This document shows, piece after piece, positions 5,747 to 11,305 of a stretch of DNA of 11,305 nt. The notes under the pieces are model-generated. The model was not told the DNA's origin. It saw nothing but the letters and a program-made list of their open reading frames with translations, and made no database searches. The stretch covers positions 1 through 11,305 of the forward strand of contig PKCL01000269.1 in NCBI GenBank assembly GCA_002862165.1, written 5' to 3'. This stretch comes from Planctomycetaceae bacterium. Lineage in GTDB: Bacteria; Planctomycetota; Planctomycetia; Pirellulales; UBA1268. The translations under genes were made by a program, and so were the position numbers. The first letter of the stretch is position 1, and each line of letters starts with the position of its first letter.

Positions 5747-7795
5747 ATGAATTCTTTTCGGATTCTTGGTTCGGTGTCGATTCTTGTGGCAATGTTAAGT
5801 CTTCTGGCTGGGTGTTCTCGTTCCAAGCAGGGGTCCGGGGACTCTCCTGTTGTCCGGGTTGACCCAGAAGACGAGAAAAAAGTTTTCAACCCACAAGAGG
5901 AGGATGTGGCATCCCAGGCAACAAAGACGCTATCAGAAATTTCTGATGAGCCAGTCCAGAGCACACCAAGTGCCGTTCCGTCAAATAAAAAAGTAAGTGG
6001 TAATCAGCCTGATGATTCAGCAACATTCAAACAAAAAAATGTTGCATCGTTGAATATTGATGAACTGCGAGAAAAAATTTCACTGGCAGATAATCCAGAC
6101 GCCGTTGTGAAAGCTACAGATGCAATTGGCAGGCTTCGAGGCCAAGGTCGAGCAGCGTTGCCTGATTTACTCAAACTTACAGCAGACTCTGATCCGAGAG
6201 TACGGTGGCATGCCGCTCGTTCAGTTGGTCTCATCGGTGAAGATGCAGTCTCAGCTATTCCGGTCCTCCTGTCACTACTTCAAGATGCCGATCCGGTGGT
6301 TGCAACCCAAGCAGCAGCGGCAATTGGTCGCATACGAGAAGATGATGATCATGGAAGTCTGTCGGAGGAAGAGAAGGAATTGTATGCCGATGCTGTGACC
6401 CAACTTGTGGGTACACTTGTGCATAATGACGCCCGCGTTCGACGTGCCTGCTTGCGATCACTTCAGAGTCTAAATCCATCGCCGGAACAACTTATGCCAG
6501 TTGTTGACGCAGTCTTCGCGTCTCAAGATTCAGCAACCATACTGCCTGTCATGGAGAGTATTGCTGACATGGGTGGAGACGCAGTGCCGTTTCTGATTGA
6601 TCGACTGAAGCTTCCGCAGGGAAGGTTCTGGGCGAGTGTAGCTATTACTGAGATTGGTCCAAGTGCTGCGGGTGCTACCCAGGCACTTATTGAAGCATTG
6701 CCTGAGAGTGCCTTAGATGAGCAGTTACACGAAATCTTCGCCTTGGCATCAATTGGCGAGGGTGCTCAGAGTGCGGGGGAAGCCCTTGTGACGCTGTACG
6801 CTGACGGTGATTCCTCGTTACGAGGTCCAGTTTTATACGCACTAGGAAGATTAAAGTTTAGAGATGCTGAGTCGCTTTTGATGCAGGCAGTTGCTGAGGA
6901 GACGTCGCTATCGGCAACAGCTGCTTGGGCTCTTGCAAAATTAAAACCAGATACTCCTTCACTGGTCGACGATGCGGTGGAAAGAATGCGTGCTCAGTGC
7001 CAGAGTGAAAGTGTTTTTGAACGAGCAGCAGCAGCGTCAGCCTTGTCGGATCTGTCAATCTTTTTAGAAGTACAAGATCGGCAGAGCCTCGGAGTTCATC
7101 TTCAGGGCATGTTGCTAGATGATTCAGAGCAGGTTCAGGAAGCAGCGGCGGCAGCAATCGTTCGGCTAGGTGGTGACGGGGTTCCTGCTGTGTCCCTGGG
7201 CCTTGAAAATCCAGAAACGAGATTTTATGCACTCGGAATTACGTCGGCAATTGGCAAACCTGCAGCCAAGCTCATTCCATCAATAATTGAACTTCTTGAT
7301 TCAAAAGATAACGAACTTGTTCATGAGGCTATTTTTGCTCTTGCCGCAATAGGCGCCCCCTCGTCAGTGGCTTCAGAAAAGATTCTTGCCATTCTCAATG
7401 AATCGGTCCGTAGTAAGGATGAAGAAGCCCGTCTTTATTATGCTGCCACATATTGCCTTGGACGCATTGGTTCTGTTGCTGGACAAGGTGTGCTTCCGAG
7501 GCTTAAAGAACTCAGTGGTTCTTCAGATCTCATGCAGGCAACTGTAGCGATATGGGCTGTGTTGCAGATCGCTCCAAATGATAAAGAGCAAGCCTTAAAA
7601 GCCATTCCATTATTGATGCGCGCTTTAGATTCTGACAATCAGACCGTGCGTCTCGAAGCTACGATTGCACTCGGAGATCTAGGTTCACTCGCTCAAGATG
7701 CTGTCCCTGCTATCGAGTTGGTCAGCGAAGACGACCCTATTCGTACGATTCGGCAAGCGGCAAAGGAATCGCTTGGAAGAATCCGGGCAGAGTAG
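5747..7795 (+). CDS. HEAT-repeat lipoprotein
   Basis: This is a 682-residue exported lipoprotein made almost entirely of HEAT/PBS-lyase-type helical repeats, probably a protein-binding scaffold. The chosen start gives 'MNSFR', a hydrophobic core and a lipobox LLAGC with lipid-modified Cys23. Ser at +2 would favour the outer membrane under the E. coli rule. Earlier in-frame starts (TTG 5675, ATG 5678) would add 24 polar residues in front of the signal peptide and are less likely. GGAAA just before 5747 also supports the chosen start. Residues 24-103 are a Pro/Ser/Asp-rich linker. From about 105 to the end, units such as 'ALPDLLKLTADSDPRVRWHAARSVGLIG' and 'AIPVLLSLLQDADPVVATQAAAAIGRI' recur every 35-40 residues. 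The binding partner is unknown. The stop codon lies inside the stem of a terminator, so the transcript probably ends right at the gene. Confidence 0.9.
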   Translation: MNSFRILGSVSILVAMLSLLAGCSRSKQGSGDSPVVRVDPEDEKKVFNPQEEDVASQATKTLSEISDEPVQSTPSAVPSNKKVSGNQPDDSATFKQKNVASLNIDELREKISLADNPDAVVKATDAIGRLRGQGRAALPDLLKLTADSDPRVRWHAARSVGLIGEDAVSAIPVLLSLLQDADPVVATQAAAAIGRIREDDDHGSLSEEEKELYADAVTQLVGTLVHNDARVRRACLRSLQSLNPSPEQLMPVVDAVFASQDSATILPVMESIADMGGDAVPFLIDRLKLPQGRFWASVAITEIGPSAAGATQALIEALPESALDEQLHEIFALASIGEGAQSAGEALVTLYADGDSSLRGPVLYALGRLKFRDAESLLMQAVAEETSLSATAAWALAKLKPDTPSLVDDAVERMRAQCQSESVFERAAAASALSDLSIFLEVQDRQSLGVHLQGMLLDDSEQVQEAAAAAIVRLGGDGVPAVSLGLENPETRFYALGITSAIGKPAAKLIPSIIELLDSKDNELVHEAIFALAAIGAPSSVASEKILAILNESVRSKDEEARLYYAATYCLGRIGSVAGQGVLPRLKELSGSSDLMQATVAIWAVLQIAPNDKEQALKAIPLLMRALDSDNQTVRLEATIALGDLGSLAQDAVPAIELVSEDDPIRTIRQAAKESLGRIRAE

Positions 7796-7818
7796 CGAAA
7801 GCTACCCCGGATTTTTTT
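7781..7818 (+). terminator. Rho-independent terminator overlapping the 3' end of the HEAT gene
   Basis: The stem pairs atccggg (7781-7787) with cccggat (7806-7812), and gtagc (7792-7796) with gctac (7801-7805). There is a 4-nt bulge (7788-7791), a GAAA tetraloop (7797-7800) and a run of seven T (7812-7818). The TAG stop codon (7793-7795) and the last four sense codons of the HEAT gene are inside the ascending arm. This makes readthrough into the downstream methyltransferase-like gene unlikely and implies a promoter for that gene between about 7819 and 7957. Confidence 0.9.
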
Positions 7819-7957
7819 CGTCGTCTTTTGATCGTTTTAACCCTCCTGGTTGGCAGTTCATCAAGGAACGGGCCTCCTTCCGTCGATATCTCTAAAAGCG
7901 GGGATATCAGGCAATCTAACGTCACCATGTTGAACTGGTGGCACCAGTGGTGGAATC

Positions 7958-8494
7958 ATGGCTTCGATTGGCATTTTCAGAAAATTATGGTTACTTCGAA
8001 ACGCTCGTTCTGTGGGTGAGCGTCCGCTTGTTCGAAGTATTCTGGAAAGCAAGCCAAGAAAAATCCTGGAGCTTGGTATTGGTGAGTTAGAGCGTACACC
8101 AAAAATGCTGGCTATGGTGGCACGCATTTCTGATGTACCAATTCATTATGTGGGATTCGATCTTTTCGAAGCGAGGATGCCTGACGATCCTCATGGTGTA
8201 ACACTTAAAGAAGCACACAGCTGCTTGCAAAAGTTTGGGCGTATACAGCTTGTTCCCGGCAACCCGGATTCAACATTAGCACGTCTCTGCAATCACCTTG
8301 GATCGTTTGACCTTATTTTGGTTTCTGCGGCAATCGATCAGGTGACAATATCCCGCTGTTGGTTTTTTCTGCAGCGTCTTACTCAATCTCATACGATTAT
8401 TCTCCAAGAATCATCCGAAGGTATCTGGGCAAACGTCTCGCATCAAAACATTGCTGATCGAGCAAACCGGCAGGTCTTTCGTAAAGCGGGTTGA
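7958..8494 (+). CDS. Class I SAM-methyltransferase-like protein of unknown role
   Basis: The specific function is unknown. The 178-residue product looks like a small Rossmann-fold methyltransferase core. 'KILELGIGELERT' (35-47) resembles the glycine-rich SAM-binding motif I. 'HYVGFDLFEAR' (63-73) ends strand 2 with an acidic residue (Asp68 or Glu71) placed to bind the SAM ribose. 'IQLVPGNPDSTLARL' (96-110) could be motif III. 'FDLILVSAAID' (117-127) resembles motif IV strand 4. I see no diagnostic catalytic motif such as NPPY, so the substrate cannot be named and loss of activity is possible. I recall similar short proteins in planctomycetes but cannot confirm this here. An in-frame stop at 7931 limits the start to the ATG at 7958, which follows a GGTGG (4 nt spacing). 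It is separated from the HEAT gene by a terminator and lies 103 bp before leuC in the same direction. Confidence 0.75.
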   Translation: MASIGIFRKLWLLRNARSVGERPLVRSILESKPRKILELGIGELERTPKMLAMVARISDVPIHYVGFDLFEARMPDDPHGVTLKEAHSCLQKFGRIQLVPGNPDSTLARLCNHLGSFDLILVSAAIDQVTISRCWFFLQRLTQSHTIILQESSEGIWANVSHQNIADRANRQVFRKAG

Positions 8495-8597
8495 CTCCTG
8501 GCTGCGGTCCTACGCTGGCTAGGCGTTCCCTGGTAGCGGTTCCGGCCACTCCCGGCTACATTACATGTTTCGCTTTCCTCGTAGATAATAATGAAGT
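8495..8597 (+). promoter_or_regulatory. GC-rich repetitive leader upstream of leuC
   Basis: Positions 8495-8559 are about 69% GC (45 of 65 by count), well above the surrounding genes. They contain three imperfect direct repeats of the form TGGCT-GCGGT-CC, starting at 8499, 8516 and 8531. A hairpin can form between gtagcgg (8533-8539) and cc-ggctac (8552-8559, one bulged g at 8554), with a 12-nt loop. A shorter stem pairs ccta (8509-8512) with tagg (8520-8523). The stem is not followed by a T run, so it is not a simple terminator. I see no leucine-rich leader peptide and no T-box consensus. It may be a leucine-responsive leader, a small repeat element or decayed sequence. Confidence 0.35.
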
Positions 8598-10004
8598 ATG
8601 TCAAGCCCTCGCACACTCCTTGATAAGATTTGGGACAATCACCTTATCTGTTCCCCGGCAGGTGAGAATCCGTTGATTTACATAGACCGGCACCTTGTTC
8701 ATGAAGTAACGAGTGCACAAGCATTTGAAGGTCTTCGATTAGCAGGCCGCCGTGTTCGAAGGCCTGAAGCGACTTTTGCAACACCGGACCATAATGTGCC
8801 AACGACTGATCGCCGATTGCCAATTGCTGATCCAATTTCAAAACAGCAGATAGATACATTACGGAATAACTGTAAAGAATTTGACATCCGACTATTTGAC
8901 CTTGATGACGCTGACCAAGGTATTGTGCATGTCATTGGGCCAGAGTTGGGTATTACACAGCCTGGAATGACGATTGTGTGCGGTGATAGTCATACTGCAA
9001 CTCATGGTGCGTTGGGGGCTCTTGCCTTTGGGATTGGTACGAGTGAGGTAGAGCATGTACTGGCAACGCAGGCGCTCCGGCAATCGAAACCAAAAGCATT
9101 AGAAGTGCGGGTGCAGGGAAGCCTGCCCAATGGGGTCACAGCAAAAGATCTTGTGCTGTATATCATTGGTCAACTTACCACCGAAGGAGGTTCTGGTTAT
9201 GTCATTGAATACACTGGAGAGTGTATTCGTAGCCTTGGTATGGAACAGCGAATGACAGTTTGCAATATGTCAATTGAGGCGGGTGCCCGTGCAGGTATGA
9301 TTGCACCAGACGCAGTAACTTTTGATTATCTCCGTGGCCGAGACTTTGTGCCATGTGACTTTGAAAAAGCTGTTCAAGAATGGCAGAAGCTTCCTTCTGA
9401 TGAAGGGGCATCTTACGACCGCGTAGAGGTTTTTGAGTCTGCTGATATCGTGCCGCAAGTGACCTGGGGGACCAATCCAGCGCAAGTCGTGGGCGTTGAT
9501 GCAGCCGTTCCTAATGTCGGCGCTCTGAGTGACCCAAGTGAGCGGTCTTCAGGAGAGAAGGCGCTCGAGTACATGGGGCTCTCTTCTGGTACTCAGATTA
9601 CAGATATTCCACTTGAGAGAGTTTTTATTGGATCGTGCACGAATAGTCGTATTGAGGACCTACGGGCTGCTGCTGCCGTTGTTCGAGGGTACCACGTCTC
9701 GAGAGATGTTCATGCCATGGTTGTACCAGGTAGTGGTCGTGTGAAGCGGCAGGCAGAGCACGAAGGACTCGATAAATTATTTGTAGCAGCAGGATTTGAA
9801 TGGCGAGAAGCTGGTTGCAGCATGTGTCTTGCGATGAATCCAGATACTCTTTCGGCGGGTCAACGATGCGCTTCAACTAGTAATCGGAATTTCGAGGGGA
9901 GACAGGGGAAAGGTGGCCGCACACACCTTGTTTCACCAGCTATGGCAGCTGCAGCTGCTGTTGAAGGACATTTTGTCGATATTCGTAAATGGCAATATCA
10001 GTAA
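8598..10004 (+). CDS. leuC: 3-isopropylmalate dehydratase, large subunit
   Basis: LeuC with LeuD converts 2-isopropylmalate to 3-isopropylmalate, the second step of leucine biosynthesis, in the cytoplasm. The 468-residue product is an aconitase-superfamily protein of normal length for bacterial LeuC. It begins with 'LLDKIWDNH', close to the family N-terminus. It carries 'YIDRHLVHEVTS' (28-39), 'TPDHNVPT' (62-69), 'VCGDSHTATHGALGALAFGIGTSEVEHVLATQ' in two adjoining blocks (127-158), and 'MSIEAGARAGMIAPD' (224-238). The [4Fe-4S] ligands are Cys347 in 'GSCTNSR' and Cys407/Cys410 in 'CSMC', the same numbers as in the E. coli protein. The C-terminal 'SNRNFEGRQGKGGRTHLVSP' substrate-binding region (428-447) is intact. 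No strong Shine-Dalgarno sequence precedes the ATG; the start is chosen by family alignment. leuD follows 40 bp downstream. Confidence 0.98.
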   Translation: MSSPRTLLDKIWDNHLICSPAGENPLIYIDRHLVHEVTSAQAFEGLRLAGRRVRRPEATFATPDHNVPTTDRRLPIADPISKQQIDTLRNNCKEFDIRLFDLDDADQGIVHVIGPELGITQPGMTIVCGDSHTATHGALGALAFGIGTSEVEHVLATQALRQSKPKALEVRVQGSLPNGVTAKDLVLYIIGQLTTEGGSGYVIEYTGECIRSLGMEQRMTVCNMSIEAGARAGMIAPDAVTFDYLRGRDFVPCDFEKAVQEWQKLPSDEGASYDRVEVFESADIVPQVTWGTNPAQVVGVDAAVPNVGALSDPSERSSGEKALEYMGLSSGTQITDIPLERVFIGSCTNSRIEDLRAAAAVVRGYHVSRDVHAMVVPGSGRVKRQAEHEGLDKLFVAAGFEWREAGCSMCLAMNPDTLSAGQRCASTSNRNFEGRQGKGGRTHLVSPAMAAAAAVEGHFVDIRKWQYQ

Positions 10005-10044
10005 TTGAATGGTGTTTCTTAGGTGAGTCCGAAAGGGTTTTTTT

Positions 10045-10668
10045 GTGCAGTCTTTTACTTTGCATTCGGGTGTGGTGGTCGCAATGGACCGCGCAAACGT
10101 TGATACGGATCAGATAATTCCAAAGCAGTTTCTGAAGCGAATTGAACGGACTGGTTTTGGTCAGTTTCTGTTTAATGATTGGAGGTTCCAAGAAGATGGA
10201 ACTCCTGATCCACAGTTCGAACTGAATCAGCCTGAGTCAAAAGGTGCCACAATACTTTTAGCACGGCGGAACTTCGGGTGTGGCTCAAGTCGGGAGCATG
10301 CTCCTTGGTCTTTGGCTGATTATGGTTTTCGATGTGTTATTGCACCTACATTTGCAGACATTTTCTATTCCAACTGTTTCTCAAATGGCATTTTGCCGGT
10401 TCGGCTTTCTGAAGAAGACGTTGATCAGTTGTTTGAACTTGCAAAAGCGGCAAAAAGCAGTAATTCGGGTAAGTACGAATTGAGTATTGACCTCAATGAG
10501 TGCACGCTGTCGGATGGGCACGGTTTTCAGCGAACGTTTGAAGTTGAGCCATTTCGAAAACGGTGTCTTCTTGAGGGACTTGATAATATTTCCCTGTCGT
10601 TGCAGCATACGGACGAGATTAGTGCTTGGGAAAATTCACATGGACTATCTCCGATTGTATCTGAATAA
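10045..10668 (+). CDS. leuD: 3-isopropylmalate dehydratase, small subunit
   Basis: LeuD is the swivelling small subunit of isopropylmalate isomerase and completes the active site with LeuC. The 207-residue product has 'ANVDTDQIIPKQFLKRIERTGFGQFLFNDWR' in the usual place (two adjoining blocks, 17-47). It also has the substrate-phosphate or carboxylate-binding motif 'NFGCGSSREHAPWSLADYG' (76-94), 'FADIFYSNCFSNGILPV' (103-119) and a typical C-terminal region. The length is normal for the bacterial two-subunit enzyme (about 200). It begins with GTG at 10045, giving 'MQSFTLHSGVVVAMDRANVDTDQI', which matches family N-termini. AAAGGG about 8 nt upstream supports that start. The next in-frame ATG (10084) would cut off the first conserved strand. 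It is 40 bp after leuC, so the two are almost certainly one operon. Confidence 0.97.
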   Translation: MQSFTLHSGVVVAMDRANVDTDQIIPKQFLKRIERTGFGQFLFNDWRFQEDGTPDPQFELNQPESKGATILLARRNFGCGSSREHAPWSLADYGFRCVIAPTFADIFYSNCFSNGILPVRLSEEDVDQLFELAKAAKSSNSGKYELSIDLNECTLSDGHGFQRTFEVEPFRKRCLLEGLDNISLSLQHTDEISAWENSHGLSPIVSE

Positions 10669-10732
10669 GAGTGTGTGAGCCTTAAAAGACCGATTTTGAA
10701 TCTGGGAGACTTGTCCGAAGGATTGCTACGAA

Positions 10733-11053
10733 ATGACACATTCTCGACGTCAGAAAATTGAGTCAATGTTACAGGATGAACCTGATGACATTTTTCTACG
10801 TTACAGTCTGGCTCTGCTTATGGAGGCAGATGGTGAATGGGAAGCGTCACTCAATATATTGCAGGAATTGGCACGAAGTACACCCCCGTATGTTCCTGCC
10901 TACCAGATGGCAGCACAGCATCTTGTGAAATATGGCAAGCCTGAGGATGCGCGCCGCGCACTTCGTGAAGGTATTGAAGAAGCCCGTCGTCAAAATCTTT
11001 CTCATGCCGCCGGTGAGATGGCAGAGTTGCTTGTTTCGATTGGTGATAGCTAG
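10733..11053 (+). CDS. Small TPR-like protein
   Basis: This is a 106-residue, fully helical, probably cytoplasmic protein with no signal peptide or membrane segment. Two to three tetratricopeptide-like units are visible: 'FLRYSLALLMEADGEWEASLNILQELARSTP' in two adjoining blocks (21-51), then 'VPAYQMAAQHLVKYGKPEDARRALREGIEEARR' likewise (54-86), and a final capping helix 'HAAGEMAELLVSIG' (91-104). TPRs mediate protein contacts, and no partner can be named. Small TPR proteins of this size with an 'R.SLA' opening repeat are common in planctomycete genomes, from memory. It lies 64 bp after leuD in the same direction and may be read from the leu transcript. AAGGA about 11 nt before the ATG is a weak ribosome-binding site. 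Its stop is 4 bp from the stop of the convergent bioB. Confidence 0.8.
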   Translation: MTHSRRQKIESMLQDEPDDIFLRYSLALLMEADGEWEASLNILQELARSTPPYVPAYQMAAQHLVKYGKPEDARRALREGIEEARRQNLSHAAGEMAELLVSIGDS

Positions 11054-11057
11054 CAGC

Positions 11058-11305
11058 TTAAAGAGTCGTTTCCTCGAGAACTGGCACTGGTTCTGCGGCC
11101 TCAGAACCTTTTGTGACCACAAACCCCAATTCTTTAATCATTTGGTAATCAGCTTCAGGGAGTTGCCCTTCCGTGGTCAGGTAGTCACCGACAAAGATTG
11201 AATTTGCTGCATACAAACCGAGTGGCTGAAGACTACCAAGATGAATCTCTCTACCGCCAGCAATACGAATTTCGGCAGCAGGGTTTACAAGCCGCATCAT
11301 TGCAA
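11058..11305 (-). CDS. bioB: Biotin synthase, C-terminal part (runs off the window)
   Basis: BioB is the radical-SAM enzyme that inserts sulfur into dethiobiotin, the last step of biotin synthesis. Only about the last 82 codons are in the window; the start and the CxxxCxxC radical-SAM motif lie to the right. The visible part has 'LVNPAAEIRIAGGREIHLG', which matches the final barrel strand of BioB. An arginine in this segment is a known ligand of the [2Fe-2S] cluster in E. coli BioB. It is followed by 'LQPLGLYAANSIFVGDYLTTEGQ' in two overlapping blocks ('LQPLGLYAANSIF', 'NSIFVGDYLTTEGQ') and 'DYQMIKELGFVV', all in typical order. The reading frame stays open to the right edge, so the gene is partial because of the window boundary and not broken. 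The tail after 'GFVV' is acidic and variable, as is usual. Confidence 0.93.
   Translation of the reverse strand, partial: AMMRLVNPAAEIRIAGGREIHLGSLQPLGLYAANSIFVGDYLTTEGQLPEADYQMIKELGFVVTKGSEAAEPVPVLEETTL

Noticed and set aside
7828..8019. Reading frame containing a Trp-rich stretch (an ATG at 7927 gives MLNWWHQWWNHGFDWHF), overlapping the start of the methyltransferase-like gene
   Set aside because: It overlaps the gene at 7958 in another frame, has no ribosome-binding site, and the remainder is featureless. The Trp codons come from repeated tgg in the DNA.
8491..8676. 61-residue frame in the leuC leader as a possible leader peptide
   Set aside because: It starts with TTG overlapping the previous stop, runs 79 bp into leuC, and contains no run of leucine codons as an attenuator peptide would.
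1..11305. CRISPR arrays, insertion sequences, prophage, toxin-antitoxin or defence genes
   Set aside because: No regularly spaced repeats, transposase motifs, terminal inverted repeats or known defence domains were seen. Gene content is ordinary housekeeping plus planctomycete-type proteins.

Overview
The window looks like a chromosomal segment of a planctomycete (phylum Planctomycetota) of moderate GC, roughly the high forties in percent by eye. Four things point there: a very short 5S rRNA with a truncated helix IV, a membrane-anchored Ser/Thr kinase with the 'LTPFQ...LL.G' pre-kinase module, a secreted protein with a Met/Gly-rich start and a 'YFDMRKxNRxAR' motif, and uneven use of Shine-Dalgarno sequences. 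The assignment rests on protein and RNA features I recognise, not on a database search.

Layout. Positions 1-228 are the 3' end of a 23S rRNA. A 23S-5S spacer with stable GAAA-capped hairpins follows, then a 5S rRNA (about 395-507) and a strong rho-independent terminator (516-550). No tRNA lies in the spacer. Next come maf (minus, nucleotide pyrophosphatase) and a divergent short RluA-type pseudouridine synthase (1241-1948). A Ser/Thr protein kinase with two C-terminal membrane helices occupies 2124-3725. Convergent to it is a YfcH/TIGR01777-type SDR epimerase (3784-4689, minus). Behind that is a small secreted protein of unknown function (4834-5532, minus). A 214-bp divergent region separates this from a large HEAT-repeat lipoprotein (5747-7795), whose terminator begins inside its own last codons.

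The right part is metabolic. A methyltransferase-like protein of unknown role (7958-8494) precedes leuC (8598-10004) and leuD (10045-10668), the two subunits of isopropylmalate isomerase in leucine biosynthesis. A small TPR-like protein (10733-11053) follows in the same direction. The C-terminal end of biotin synthase bioB (minus) runs off the right edge, its stop codon only 4 bp from the TPR gene's stop. leuC and leuD are probably co-transcribed, perhaps with both flanking genes.

No mobile element, CRISPR array, prophage or defence system is visible, and no intergenic stretch exceeds 300 bp. I did not find a convincing new multi-gene system. The most interesting items are local: a GC-rich repetitive leader before leuC, an internally duplicated module before the kinase domain, two unassigned planctomycete-type protein families, a terminator merged with a coding end, and the minimal 5S rRNA.
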